A stretch of 64,000 bases of DNA from CAMYMQ01 sp963730305 (GTDB lineage Bacteria; Pseudomonadota; Alphaproteobacteria; Bin65): the NCBI GenBank assembly GCA_963730305.1, contig CAVSRB010000003.1:682001-746000 (forward strand), in the 5' to 3' direction. Under the pieces are notes generated by a model. It was not told the DNA's origin and made no database searches. It saw only the letters and a list, made by a program, of their open reading frames with translations. The translations under genes were made by a program, and so were the position numbers. Shown here piece by piece: positions 48,224 through 57,875 of this stretch. Each line of letters starts with the position of its first letter. The first letter of the stretch is position 1.

Positions 48224-49516
48224 ATGTTCGAGAATGCCGAAATCTACGAACGCCTCCTGCTCGCCCTCGGCGTCGGGCTGCTGATCGGCTTCGAGCGCGG
48301 CTGGCAGGCGCGCGAGGCCCAGGCCGGCGCGCGCATGGCGGGCATCCGCACCTTCACCCTGATCGGCTTCCTGGGCGGGCTGGCCGGCCTGCTCGGCGAG
48401 CTGCTGGGCGAGATCGTGCTGGCGGTGATCTTCGCCGGGGTCGGCCTGTTGGTGATCGCGGTCTACGTGATGAACCGGCGCGAGGGCGGCGACAAGGGCA
48501 TCACCACCGACGTCGCCGCGCTGGTCGCCTTCGCCCTGGGGGTGATCGCGGTGCGTGGCGACATGGTGGTGGCCGCGGCCGGCGCGGTGGTCACCGCCGC
48601 CTTCCTCGACATCAAGACGCCGCTGCACGACTTCCTGCAGCGGGTCCGCCAGATCGAGCTCGACGCCGTGATCAAGCTCTTGCTGATCTCGGTCGTGCTG
48701 CTGCCGGTGCTGCCCGACAAGGGCTACGGCCCGGGCGGGATCTGGAACCCCTACGTGCTGTGGTGGATGGTGGTGCTGGTCTCGGGCATCTCGCTGGCCG
48801 GCTACATCGCGATCCGGCTGGCCGGCGCCCAGCGCGGCGCGCTGGCGATGGGGCTGCTCGGCGGGCTGGCCTCGTCGACCGCGGTGACCGTGAGTAGCGC
48901 GCGCATGACCCGGAGCTCACCCGAGCTCGCTCCCCATTTCGCCGCCGCGATCGCCGGGGCGTCGGGCATGATGGCGTTCCGCACCCTGGCGATCGCGCTG
49001 GTCCTGTTCGGCGCGCTCGGGGCCTACGCCCGGTTCCTCGCCCCGCCCTTCGTCGCCGCGGGGCTCGCCGGCCTGCTGGTCGCCTGGCTCTATGGCCGCA
49101 TGGCCGCCCGCTCCGGCATCTCGACCGAGCAGGCCTTCCAGCACATCCGCTCGCCCGAGAATATCGGCACGGCGCTCCAGTTCGCCGTCGTCATGGCGGT
49201 GGTGATCCTGGTCGCCTACTACGCCCGCGCCTGGCTCGGCGACGCGGGCGTGCTGGCGACCGCGGCGATCTCTGGCCTGGTCGACGTCGACGCGGTGACC
49301 GTGTCGATGACCCGGCTGGCCAGCGGCGCGCACGGCAGCCTGAGCATCACCGTTGCCGGCGCCGCGATCCTGGTCGCGACCGTCGTCAACCAGCTGGTCA
49401 AGGTCGCCATCACCAGCGCGCTCGCCGGCCGCCGGCTGGCGCTGATGACGACGGCCATGGTCGCCGCGCAATTCGCGGCGGGCGCGGTGGCCTTCGTGGT
49501 GGCGGCGAGCTTCTAG
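48224..49516 (+). CDS. MgtC/DUF4010 family membrane protein
   Basis: A 430-residue polytopic membrane protein. The MgtC-like N-terminal part (about 10-150) has GVGLLIGFERGWQAREAQ and AGIRTFTLIGFLGGLAG. The C-terminal DUF4010 half (about 190-425) has GGLASSTAVTVSSARMTR, SGLVDVDAVTVSMTRLA and several hydrophobic helices, with about 12 in all. The function of this fused family is not settled; MgtC itself affects Mg2+ homeostasis and ATP synthase in Salmonella. It stands alone between the tautomerase and the gap gene. Confidence 0.88.
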   Translation: MFENAEIYERLLLALGVGLLIGFERGWQAREAQAGARMAGIRTFTLIGFLGGLAGLLGELLGEIVLAVIFAGVGLLVIAVYVMNRREGGDKGITTDVAALVAFALGVIAVRGDMVVAAAGAVVTAAFLDIKTPLHDFLQRVRQIELDAVIKLLLISVVLLPVLPDKGYGPGGIWNPYVLWWMVVLVSGISLAGYIAIRLAGAQRGALAMGLLGGLASSTAVTVSSARMTRSSPELAPHFAAAIAGASGMMAFRTLAIALVLFGALGAYARFLAPPFVAAGLAGLLVAWLYGRMAARSGISTEQAFQHIRSPENIGTALQFAVVMAVVILVAYYARAWLGDAGVLATAAISGLVDVDAVTVSMTRLASGAHGSLSITVAGAAILVATVVNQLVKVAITSALAGRRLALMTTAMVAAQFAAGAVAFVVAASF

Positions 49517-49728
49517 CGCGAACGCGCGCCGGCCGGGTCTCCGGGGCCGGGGTCGGTCATCGGAAGTCGGATGCTCGGCAGGAAGGAGCCGGGCGGGACT
49601 GCGCTCTGGCGCCGAGCACGCAGCGTTCGAAGACGGGCTTCGGCCTCGGCCGCCTCGCCGGCGGCGCACCCGGCCCTGCGGTCCCGGCGTCGGTGGCCGT
49701 CCTTGCCCGGGGTGCGCCCGGCGCCGGC

Positions 49729-50739
<1,011 letters not shown>

Positions 50740-50806
50740 GCTGTCCTCCAGTCTCTGTCTTGCGTCTCTTGCGTCGTCACCAGCCCGGATGCAGGGTTCC
50801 GGCCGG

Positions 50807-51193
50807 TCAGGCCTCCGGCGTATGGCAAACCGCCTCGATATTGTGCCCGTCCGGATCGAGCACGAAGGCGCCGTAGTAATTCGGGTGATAGTGCGGGCGC
50901 AAGCCCGGTGCGCCGTTGTCGCGCCCGCCGGCGGCCAGCGCCGCGGCGTGGAAGGCGTCGACCTCGGCGCGGGTCTTGGTCCGCAGCGCGACATGGGTTC
51001 GCTGGGACGGCGCACCGTCCTGGCCGATCCAGAAGTCGGGGGACTCCGAGCCGAAGCCGGCCGCGGGGTGGCCGCCGGTCTGTTCGGCGGTGACCTCCAT
51101 GATCAGGGTGTAGCCGAGCGGCGCCAGCGCCTGCGCATAGAAGGCCTTGCTGGCCGCCAGGTCCGCCACACTGATGCCGACGTGGTCGATCAT
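50807..51193 (-). CDS. VOC-family (glyoxalase/bleomycin-resistance fold) protein
   Basis: A 128-residue vicinal-oxygen-chelate protein. The start MIDHVGISVADLAASKAFYA at 51193 is the family beginning with the first metal His. RTHVALRTKTRAEVDAFHAA carries the middle motif and YHPNYYGAFVLDPDGHNIEA the C-terminal metal Glu. Upstream in-frame ATG (51250) is unlikely. It lies between tkt and gap, 31 bases after the tkt stop, and may remove methylglyoxal or a related side product of triose metabolism; that is inference from position. Confidence 0.9.
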   Translation of the reverse strand: MIDHVGISVADLAASKAFYAQALAPLGYTLIMEVTAEQTGGHPAAGFGSESPDFWIGQDGAPSQRTHVALRTKTRAEVDAFHAAALAAGGRDNGAPGLRPHYHPNYYGAFVLDPDGHNIEAVCHTPEA

Positions 51194-51224
51194 CGCGCTG
51201 TTTCCTTCGCCGAGGGCCCCTGAA

Positions 51225-53207
51225 CTAGAGTCGCTCGCGCACCGCGGCAACGACCGCGTCGGCGGTGATGCCGAAATGCTTGAACAGCTCGCCCGCGGGC
51301 GCCGACGCGCCGAACGAGGTCATGCCGACGAAACCGCCCTTGTCGCCGACCCAGCGCTCCCAGCCGAAGCCGATCGCCGCCTCGACCGCGACCCGCACGC
51401 CGTCGCCCAGCACTTGCGTGCGGTAGGCCTCGGGCTGCGCGGCGAACAGCTCCAGCGACGGCATCGAGACCACCGCCGTGCCGATGCCGTCCGCCTCCAG
51501 CGCCGCCTTGGCCGCCAGCGCCAGCTCGACCTCGGAGCCGGTTGCGATCAGGGTCGCCTGCCGCTCGCCCGCCGCCTCGGCCAGCACATAGGCGCCGCGG
51601 GCGCACAGGTTCTCGTCGGTATGCTCGGTGCGCACGGTCGGCAGGCCCTGGCGGGTCAGCGCCAGCACGGTCGGGCCGTCCCGGCGCTCCAGCGCGATCG
51701 CCCAGCCCTCGGCGGTCTCGACCGCGTCGGCCGGCCGAAGAACACAAACATTGGGCATCGCCCGCAGCATCGCGAGCTGCTCGACCGGCTGGTGGGTCGG
51801 GCCGTCCTCGCCCAGGCCGATCGAATCGTGGGTGAAGACGTAGATCACCCGCTGGCCCATCAGCGCCGACAGCCGGATCGCGGGCCGGCAATAGTCGGCG
51901 AAGACCAGGAAGGTGCCGCCATAGGGGATCACGCCGCCGTGCAGCGCCATGCCGTTCATCGCCGCGGCCATGCCGTGCTCGCGCACGCCGTAGTGGACGT
52001 AGCCGCCGGCGAAGTCGTCGGGGGTGACCACCGCCTGGGTCTTGGCCTTGGTGTTGTTCGAGCCGGTCAGGTCGGCCGAGCCGCCGACCAGCTCCGGCAC
52101 CACCGGCGCCAGCGCGTCGAGCACGGCGCCGGACGACTGCCGGGTCGCCTGCTTGGGCGCGTCCGCGCTGGCCGCGCGCTTGAAGTCGTGGATCGCGGCG
52201 TGCCAGTGGTCGGGCAGCAGCCCCTCGACCCGCCGGGTGAACTCCGCCTGCTCCTCCGCCGGCGCCGCCGCCAGCCGCGCGTCCCAATCGGCGTGGGCGC
52301 CGGCGCTGCGCGCGCCCGCCGCGCGCCAGGCCGCGGCGATCTCGTCGGGGATCTCGAACGGCGGATAGGGCCAGCCGAGCTGCTCGCGCGCGCCGGCGAT
52401 CTCCTCGGCGCCGAGCGGCGCGCCGTGGGTCGAGGCCGAGCCCGCCTTGGTCGGCGCGCCGTAGCCGATCACCGTCTTGCACGCGATCATCGACGGCGTG
52501 TCGGTGCCCTTGGCCGCCTCGATCGCGGCGGCGACCGCCTCGGGATCGTGGCCGTCGACCCGCTGGACGTCCCAGCCGTGGGCGGCGAAGCGCGCGGCCT
52601 GGTCGTCGTCGACGGTCAGGCTGGTCGGCCCGTCGATCGAGATCGAGTTGTCGTCGAACAGCACGATCAGCTTGGACAGCTTGAAATGCCCGGCCAGCGA
52701 GATCGCCTCGTGGGAGATGCCCTCCATCAGGCAGCCGTCGCCGGCGATCGCGTAGGTATAGTGGTCGACCAGGCCGTCGCCGAACCGGGCGTTCATCAGG
52801 CGCTCGGCCAGCGCCATGCCGACCGCGTTGCCGAGCCCCTGGCCGAGCGGGCCGGTGGTGGTCTCGATGCCCGGCGCCTCGCCGTATTCGGGATGGCCCG
52901 GCGTGCGGCTGCCGAGCTGCCGGAAGCGCTCGATCTCGGCCATGGTCATGTCGGCGTAGCCGGTCAGGTGCAGCAGCGCGTAGAGCAGCATCGAGCCGTG
53001 GCCGGCCGACAGCACGAAACGGTCGCGGTCGGGCCAGGCGGGCTGGGCCGGGTCGAACTTGAGGAAGCGGGTGAACAGGACCGTGGCGACGTCGGCCATG
53101 CCCATGGGCATGCCCGGATGGCCGGAATTCGCGGCCTGTACCGCGTCCATGGCCAGCGCGCGGATGGCGTTGGCCATTTTCTGATGGGTAACGGTTTGGG
53201 CGTCCAT
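51225..53207 (-). CDS. tkt: Transketolase
   Basis: A 660-residue thiamine-diphosphate enzyme starting at MDAQTVTHQKMANAIRALAM. An upstream in-frame ATG at 53393 adds 62 residues without family similarity. SGHPGMPMGMADVATVLF, the GDGCLMEGISHEA TPP motif, LIVLFDDN, DLTGSNNTK, the transketolase motif GVREHGMAAAMNGMALHGG and DSIGLGEDGPTHQPVEQLA are all present. It transfers two-carbon units in the pentose phosphate or Calvin cycle and heads the tkt-VOC-gap unit. Confidence 0.97.
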   Translation of the reverse strand: MDAQTVTHQKMANAIRALAMDAVQAANSGHPGMPMGMADVATVLFTRFLKFDPAQPAWPDRDRFVLSAGHGSMLLYALLHLTGYADMTMAEIERFRQLGSRTPGHPEYGEAPGIETTTGPLGQGLGNAVGMALAERLMNARFGDGLVDHYTYAIAGDGCLMEGISHEAISLAGHFKLSKLIVLFDDNSISIDGPTSLTVDDDQAARFAAHGWDVQRVDGHDPEAVAAAIEAAKGTDTPSMIACKTVIGYGAPTKAGSASTHGAPLGAEEIAGAREQLGWPYPPFEIPDEIAAAWRAAGARSAGAHADWDARLAAAPAEEQAEFTRRVEGLLPDHWHAAIHDFKRAASADAPKQATRQSSGAVLDALAPVVPELVGGSADLTGSNNTKAKTQAVVTPDDFAGGYVHYGVREHGMAAAMNGMALHGGVIPYGGTFLVFADYCRPAIRLSALMGQRVIYVFTHDSIGLGEDGPTHQPVEQLAMLRAMPNVCVLRPADAVETAEGWAIALERRDGPTVLALTRQGLPTVRTEHTDENLCARGAYVLAEAAGERQATLIATGSEVELALAAKAALEADGIGTAVVSMPSLELFAAQPEAYRTQVLGDGVRVAVEAAIGFGWERWVGDKGGFVGMTSFGASAPAGELFKHFGITADAVVAAVRERL

Positions 53208-53502
53208 GAGCGAGATCGTGTGCGGGGCGGCGGCGCCAGCCGGGGCGGCCGACGCCAGCGGAACATGCCGCCGGGCGGGGGGTACGTCAACCGATTGGGA
53301 ACCTCGTTCGCGGGCGGACGGCAGGCAGGTGCATCGCCCGCCAGGCGCGACGGTGAAATCAGCACTATCGGACGGAGAGCGCACGGGCTCCACGACGCGC
53401 TGACCGCCTGCCCTTCTGCCCGTCTGCCCGTCTGAGATCGGGCCCGTCGATCGAGCGGAACGTCACGACGCCATCGCGTCCGCCTCGAAGCTGTTGAATT
53501 AT
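53208..53502. other. Intergenic region upstream of tkt and tetR
   Basis: A GC-rich divergent gap. I see no gene in it. Around 53402-53440 there is a short run of CTGCCC-type repeats (GCCTGCCCTTCTGCCCGTCT). It must contain the tkt promoter, but no clear boxes stand out. The composition turns abruptly AT-rich at about 53490. Confidence 0.45.
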
Positions 53503-53519
53503 TAGAATGATCATTTTAT
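53503..53519. promoter_or_regulatory. Palindromic TetR operator, upstream copy
   Basis: GAATGATCATTTTA centres on the perfect palindrome AATGATCATT (53506-53515), 10 bases before the tetR start. It matches the site downstream of tetR (GAAACGATCGTTTTA) in its RAANGATCNTTTTA form. The position fits autorepression. Confidence 0.6.
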
Positions 53520-53528
53520 TAAATAACC

Positions 53529-54107
53529 ATGGGACGAAACCGGAAGTACGATCGCGAGGTGGTGCTGGACAGGGCGATGGGCCTGTTCTGGCGGAACGGC
53601 TATCAGGCCACGTCGATGGCCGAGATGGTTCAGACGACCGGCCTGAACACCGCGAGCATGTACAAGGAGTTCGGCGACAAGAACGGCCTGTTCGAACGGG
53701 CGCTGGAGCATTATCGCGGCCACGTCATGGCGCCCCGGTTCGAAATCCTGATCGGTCAGCCGAACCTGAAGGGCGTCGAGGCCTTCCTCGACAGCGTGGT
53801 GAGCGGCGCGGCCAAGGCGGACTACAAGGGCTGCCTGATGATGAACCACCTGGCCCAGAAGGATGCGATCGGCGCGGACGCCGCCGAGATGATCGACGAT
53901 TTCTGCGCCGCGATGAAAGGGCTGCTGGAAGCCGCGCTCCGCAACGCACAGGCGGCCGGTGACCTGTCGAGCGACAAGGACCCGGCAGGCCTGGCAAGCT
54001 ACATCATGTGCTGCGTCCACGGACTGGTGCTGTACGGACGGCACCGGAGCAAGAAGAAGGACATTGCGCAGATTCACGACACGATCCTGCAGACCCTGCA
54101 CGCGTGA
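53529..54107 (+). CDS. TetR/AcrR-family transcriptional regulator
   Basis: A 192-residue regulator. The N-terminal helix-turn-helix (about 9-55: REVVLDRAMGLFWRNGYQAT, MVQTTGLNTASMYKEFGDKN) is typical of TetR. A ligand-binding helical domain follows (CLMMNHLAQKDAIGADAAEM, CCVHGLVLYGRHRS). The start is the ATG before GRNRKYDRE. AT-rich palindromes on both sides of the gene, one before it and one before the NTF2-like gene, suggest control of both genes. The ligand is unknown. Confidence 0.94.
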   Translation: MGRNRKYDREVVLDRAMGLFWRNGYQATSMAEMVQTTGLNTASMYKEFGDKNGLFERALEHYRGHVMAPRFEILIGQPNLKGVEAFLDSVVSGAAKADYKGCLMMNHLAQKDAIGADAAEMIDDFCAAMKGLLEAALRNAQAAGDLSSDKDPAGLASYIMCCVHGLVLYGRHRSKKKDIAQIHDTILQTLHA

Positions 54108-54150
54108 GGGCCCGCGCCCCGGATTATTTTTGAAGTGTATATTTTAAAAT

Positions 54151-54180
54151 GGATATTTTGAAACGATCGTTTTAATATCC
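54151..54180. promoter_or_regulatory. Palindromic TetR operator, downstream copy
   Basis: The core AAACGATCGTTT (54161-54172) is a perfect 12-bp palindrome. It is flanked by a wider dyad, GGATATT (54151-54157) and AATATCC (54174-54180). The site lies 81 bases before the NTF2-like gene within an AT-rich patch that probably includes its promoter. Confidence 0.65.
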
Positions 54181-54260
54181 CTGGACCAAGTGGCGAACCC
54201 GGCGGGGATCGCATTTGGATCAACGCCCCGACCGGGGCCTCGGGACAGGGAGACCAGCCT

Positions 54261-54674
54261 ATGTCGATGTCTGAAACCGCCATGAAATTCTTCGAAGCCT
54301 GCGAGACGGGCAAGGGATGGGACGCCTGCAAGGCGTGGTGCCACGAGGGCGCGACCTTCTCCTGCCAGGCGGACGCGCTGGCCGATACGACGACGCTCGA
54401 AGGCTATACCGAATGGATGAAGGGGCTGTTGACCCCGATTCCCGACGGGCGATACGAGCTCAAGGCCTTCGCCGCCGACGAAGGGCGGGGCGCGGTTCTG
54501 GCGTTCGGCGTCTTCCACGGGACCCATACCGGCGAGGGCGGGCCGACCCCGGCCACCGGAAAGGCGCTGGCGGCCGACTACGTCTATTCGATGGCGTTCG
54601 ACGGCGACAAGATCCGCCACATGACGAAGATCTGGAACGACGGCCATTCGCTGAAACAGCTGGGCTGGGCCTAG
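54261..54674 (+). CDS. SnoaL/NTF2-like family protein
   Basis: A 137-residue cone-shaped alpha+beta barrel protein of the SnoaL-like/NTF2 superfamily. AMKFFEACETGKGWDACKAW is the first helix pair. FSCQADALADTTTLEGYTEW, AVLAFGVFHGTHTGEG and YVYSMAFDGDKIRHMTKIWN are the sheet, with the typical I-x-x-M-x-K-I-x-N-D end. A GGGAGACC ribosome site precedes the ATG. Family members include polyketide cyclases, isomerases and stress proteins; the activity cannot be read. It is the probable target of the adjacent TetR regulator. Confidence 0.82.
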   Translation: MSMSETAMKFFEACETGKGWDACKAWCHEGATFSCQADALADTTTLEGYTEWMKGLLTPIPDGRYELKAFAADEGRGAVLAFGVFHGTHTGEGGPTPATGKALAADYVYSMAFDGDKIRHMTKIWNDGHSLKQLGWA

Positions 54675-54987
54675 CACGATCGCAGCCGCCCGGCGCCATC
54701 CGGCGCCGGCGGCTCTGCGGCGCGGCGGGTGCGCAACCGTCGTACGCCGCGGCGTGGAGACCGGACGCGCGGCTGCCGAGCCGCCTGAACCCCGTGCAAC
54801 GGGCCGGTGCGCGGATCGCCACCGGCCATTCTCTGATGTGTAGCCGTCCAGCTCTCGCTGATGTTGACGGCCCCCGAGCCCCGCTTTATCCTTCGCCCTA
54901 GAGATCACTCCTAAGTACTAGAATCTCAAGCCTTTTCGTCGGCCTTCGGCCCCGGCCGGCCGTTCATTCGTGAACCTCGGAGCGAGT
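54675..54987. other. Intergenic region with no gene recognised
   Basis: 313 bases between the NTF2-like gene and the DUF4164 gene. I see no convincing open frame. An AT-richer stretch at 54898-54935 (AGATCACTCCTAAGTACTAG) is the likeliest promoter area for DUF4164-zapA. No RNA gene was recognised, and no terminator with a T-run. Confidence 0.45.
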
Positions 54988-55320
54988 ATGGCCACACTTC
55001 AGGACGTGCGCGATCGGTTGGAACGGGCGGTCGGCCGGCTCGAAACCGCGCAGCGCGCCTATCGCGAGCGCCAGGAGACCAGGCTGGCCGAGGCCCAGAT
55101 CGAGGCGATGCGCGCCGGCGACGGTGCCGGGCCGGACGTCGAGGACCTGGTCAAGGCGCTGGAGGACACCCAGAAGCACAACCAGGCCCTGGTCGCCGAA
55201 CGCGAGGCGATGGCCGACCAGGTCGACGCGGTGATCGGCCGGCTGCGCGCCGTGCTCGCCGCCAACCCCGAACACGGTTTCGACGAGGGCGAGGACGGCT
55301 TCGGCGAGGAGGGCGAGTGA
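54988..55320 (+). CDS. DUF4164 family small coiled-coil protein
   Basis: A 110-residue protein that is helical almost throughout (VRDRLERAVGRLETAQRAYR, VEDLVKALEDTQKHNQALVA, VDAVIGRLRAVLA), ending in an acidic tail (FDEGEDGFGEEGE). It matches the DUF4164 family found just before zapA in alphaproteobacteria. The ATG at 54988 with CGGAG upstream is preferred over an in-frame GTG at 54970. It overlaps zapA by one base. A role in division with ZapA is inferred from this coupling. Confidence 0.82.
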   Translation: MATLQDVRDRLERAVGRLETAQRAYRERQETRLAEAQIEAMRAGDGAGPDVEDLVKALEDTQKHNQALVAEREAMADQVDAVIGRLRAVLAANPEHGFDEGEDGFGEEGE

Positions 55321-55655
55321 TGAGCGACGTCTCGGTCACGATCAACCGGCGGTCCTACCAGATCGCCTGCGACGACGGGCAGGAGGAGCACCTGCGCCGG
55401 CTCGCCTCGATCGTCGACAAGCGGGTCGAGGAGCTGGTCCTGGCCATGGGCCAGATCGGCGACCAGCGGCTGGTGGTGATGGCGAGCCTGCTGCTCGCCG
55501 ACGAGGTCGCCGACGTGCGCGGCGAGCTGGAACAGCTCGAGGGCAAGCTGCGCGCGCTCGAGGCCAAGACCCCGCGCGAGGTCACCGAGGCCGACACGCT
55601 CTCCACCCTGGCGACCCGGCTGGAGCGAATGGCCGAGGCGATGGAGTCGGCCTGA
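55320..55655 (+). CDS. zapA: Cell-division protein ZapA
   Basis: A 111-residue protein. VSVTINRRSYQIACDDGQEE is the ZapA N-terminal globular part, HLRRLASIVDKRVEELV the conserved linker and DQRLVVMASLLLADEVADVR the start of the C-terminal coiled coil. ZapA cross-links FtsZ filaments at midcell. The ATG overlaps the DUF4164 stop (TGATG), and an in-frame GTG lies 1 codon earlier. The cyclo-ligase gene follows, as in E. coli, but with a 226-base gap. Confidence 0.93.
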   Translation: MSDVSVTINRRSYQIACDDGQEEHLRRLASIVDKRVEELVLAMGQIGDQRLVVMASLLLADEVADVRGELEQLEGKLRALEAKTPREVTEADTLSTLATRLERMAEAMESA

Positions 55656-55696
55656 GCAAGGCCGATGCTGCGGCGCTCGGCGGCACACACGCAACC

Positions 55697-55767
55697 GTCG
55701 TTCCCGCGCAGGCGGGAACCCAGCCTTCGCAAGCGCCCCTGGACCCCCGCCTGCGCGGGGGTGACGA
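55697..55767. repeat. REP-like double-hairpin element, copy C
   Basis: GTTCCCGC-GCAG-GCGGGAAC (55700-55719) and CCCCCGC-CTGC-GCGGGGG (55744-55761), followed by TGACG. It lies in the 226-base zapA/cyclo-ligase gap, where many proteobacteria encode 6S RNA; I do not see a 6S-like RNA here. The right part of the gap has a CCCCTCTCCCC/GGGGGAGA imperfect stem (55845-55861). Confidence 0.82.
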
Positions 55768-55881
55768 GGTAGGAATGGTCGACGCGAGGAACGAACGCCT
55801 GATGACCGCCACCTTTGCCCGTGGATTGCACCGCGCGGTTCCCCTCTCCCCTTGGGGGAGACACGCCGGGGGCGCCCGCCG

Positions 55882-56496
55882 ATGAGCATGGACCTCGCCG
55901 AGGAGAAGGCCATCCTGCGGCGGCGGGCCCAGGCCTGGCGGGCCGACGCGGCGGCGCGGGCCGGGCCGGACGCGGCGCTGGACCTGCGCGACCACGCGCT
56001 CGCCGTGCTCGACGCCGCCAAGGGCGACACCGTCTCCGGCTTCTGGCCGATGCGCGACGAGATCGACACGCGCCCGCTGCTCGAGGCGCTGCACGCCGGC
56101 GGCGCCGTCTGCTGCCTGCCGGTGGTGGCCGAGCGCGCCGCGCCGCTGGTGTTCCGGCGCTGGGCGCCGGGCGATCCGATGGCGGACGGCGGCTTCGGCA
56201 CCCGGGTGCCGGCCGCGAGCGCGCCGCTCGTCACCCCGACCAAGCTGCTCGTCCCCCTGCTCGCCTTCGACCGGGCCGGCTACCGGCTCGGCTACGGCGG
56301 CGGCTACTACGACCGCACCCTGGCGGCGCTCCGGGAGGCAAGTCCCGCGGGATCGGTCCTTGCCGTCGGCGTCGCCTACGCCGCGCAGGAGATCGACGAC
56401 GTGCCCCATGACGCCCGCGACATGCGGCTCGACTGGGTTGTCACCGAGACCGGCGCCCTTTACATGGGCGGCACGCCAACCGCCCGGAATTCGTGA
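55882..56496 (+). CDS. 5-formyltetrahydrofolate cyclo-ligase
   Basis: A 204-residue ATP-dependent enzyme converting 5-formyl-THF to 5,10-methenyl-THF. The N-terminal helix EEKAILRRRAQAWRADAAAR, TVSGFWPMRDEIDTRPLL, PTKLLVPLLAFDRAGYRLGY and GGGYYDRTL are family motifs, with VPHDARDMRLDWVVTE near the end. The start at 55882 (MSMDLAEEK) is preferred; an ATG at 55852 is in frame. It overlaps the next gene by one base. Confidence 0.93.
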   Translation: MSMDLAEEKAILRRRAQAWRADAAARAGPDAALDLRDHALAVLDAAKGDTVSGFWPMRDEIDTRPLLEALHAGGAVCCLPVVAERAAPLVFRRWAPGDPMADGGFGTRVPAASAPLVTPTKLLVPLLAFDRAGYRLGYGGGYYDRTLAALREASPAGSVLAVGVAYAAQEIDDVPHDARDMRLDWVVTETGALYMGGTPTARNS

Positions 56497-57320
56497 TGCG
56501 CATCCTCTATTGCGGCGACGTCGTCGGCCGGTCGGGCCGCGACGCCGTGCTCGACCACCTGCCGCGCCTGCGCCGGGAGCTCAAGATCGACTTCGTCGCC
56601 GTCAACGGCGAGAACGCCGCCCACGGCTTCGGCATCACCGCCGAGATCTCGCAGCAGATCTACGGCGCCGGCGCCGACGCCATCCTGCTCGGCAACCACA
56701 GCTGGGACCAGCGCGAGATCATCGGCTACATCGACGGCGACCCGCGCATGATCCGCCCGCTCAACTACCCCAAGGGCACGCCGGGCCGGGGCCTGGCCGA
56801 GTTCCGCCTGGCCGACGGGCGCAAGGTGCTGGTGATCCAGGTGATGGCGCGGCTGTTCATGGACCCGCTCGACGATCCGTTCGCGGCGATCGAGACCGCG
56901 CTGTCGAGCTACCGGCTCGGCCGCAGCGTCGACGCCATCCTGGTCGACATCCACGGCGAGGCGACCAGCGAGAAGATGGCGATGGGCCACTTCTGCGACG
57001 GCCGCGTCTCGCTGGTCGCGGGCACCCACACCCATGTCCCCACCGCCGACGCCCAGGTGCTGCCCGGCGGCACCGGCTACATCACCGACGTCGGCATGTG
57101 CGGCGACTACGATTCGGTGATCGGCATGAAGAAGGCCGCCCCGATCGACCGTTTCCGCAAGAAGATGCCCGGCGACCGGCTGGAGCCGGCGACCGGCGAG
57201 GCGACCGTGTGCGCGGTATTCGTCGAGATCGACGACACCACCGGCCTGGCGACGCGGGTCGAGCCGGTCCGGGTCGGCCCCCGGCTGGCGCCAGCGCTGC
57301 CAAGCGTTTCCGCCGCCTGA
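56496..57320 (+). CDS. YmdB/TIGR00282-family metallophosphoesterase
   Basis: A 274-residue phosphodiesterase of the YmdB type. Metal ligands are in YCGDVVGRSGR, VNGENAAHG, LGNHSWDQREI and GTHTHVPTADA. ITDVGMCGDYDSVIGMKKAA is a family signature. In Bacillus YmdB cleaves 2',3'-cyclic nucleotides and affects biofilm formation. The start ATG overlaps the cyclo-ligase stop; an in-frame GTG precedes it directly. Confidence 0.93.
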   Translation: MRILYCGDVVGRSGRDAVLDHLPRLRRELKIDFVAVNGENAAHGFGITAEISQQIYGAGADAILLGNHSWDQREIIGYIDGDPRMIRPLNYPKGTPGRGLAEFRLADGRKVLVIQVMARLFMDPLDDPFAAIETALSSYRLGRSVDAILVDIHGEATSEKMAMGHFCDGRVSLVAGTHTHVPTADAQVLPGGTGYITDVGMCGDYDSVIGMKKAAPIDRFRKKMPGDRLEPATGEATVCAVFVEIDDTTGLATRVEPVRVGPRLAPALPSVSAA

Positions 57321-57441
57321 CCGGCCTCTGCCGGCGTCCCCCACGCCGCGACCAGGTGTTGACATTGGCGCTGAGCGGAACACACTGCGCACCGGTGTCG
57401 GTGTCCCGGCATCGACGACGCTCAAAGCAAGAGGGGGTATT

Positions 57442-57684
57442 ATGGGCGACTTCTTGGCCTTCAGGAAATTCATCACGCCGCTGGTCATCCAGATTCTGTT
57501 CTGGATCGGCGTCATCCTCTGCCTCATCGGCGGTATCATCATGATCGTCTCCGCGGGCCAGATCATCCAGGGAATCCTGGTGTTCTTCCTCGGCCCGATC
57601 TTCGTGCGCATCTACTGCGAAGTGCTGATGATCTTCTTCCGGATCCACGATCGCATGGCGTCGATCGACGACAAGACCAAGTAA
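57442..57684 (+). CDS. DUF4282 family small membrane protein
   Basis: An 80-residue protein with two hydrophobic segments (about 14-40: VIQILFWIGVILCLIGGIIM; about 44-68: IIQGILVFFLGPIFVRIYCE) and a charged end (HDRMASIDDKTK). FxxFITPLVIQILFW is the DUF4282 pattern. GAGGGGGT before the ATG is a good ribosome site. The function is unknown. It is followed by a strong terminator and so is probably monocistronic. Confidence 0.85.
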   Translation: MGDFLAFRKFITPLVIQILFWIGVILCLIGGIIMIVSAGQIIQGILVFFLGPIFVRIYCEVLMIFFRIHDRMASIDDKTK

Positions 57685-57710
57685 TCGCGGCCACCGCCGC
57701 AAGAGACGGA

Positions 57711-57742
57711 AATCGGGCGGGTCAAACCGCCCGATTTTCTTT
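57711..57742 (+). terminator. Rho-independent terminator after DUF4282 gene
   Basis: AATCGGGCGG / CCGCCCGATT forms a perfect 10-bp stem around the loop GTCAAA, followed by a T-rich run (TTTTCTTT). It lies 27 bases after the DUF4282 stop and separates that gene from yebC. Confidence 0.92.
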
Positions 57743-57875
57743 GGGGGGCGTCCCGCTGTATAACCGTGTGCGCTGGCAGAGCCGATACCATATGTGGTAG
57801 AAGCGGTTCCTGACGGAAGAAAATCTAGCCGGCGCAACCCGAACGCAGCAACCCAACGAGTGCCGGACGAGGGCA

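Noticed and set aside
55656..55881. 6S RNA (ssrS) in the zapA/cyclo-ligase gap
   Set aside because: The location is right, but the gap is mostly a REP-like element. I cannot draw the long central bubble structure of 6S RNA.
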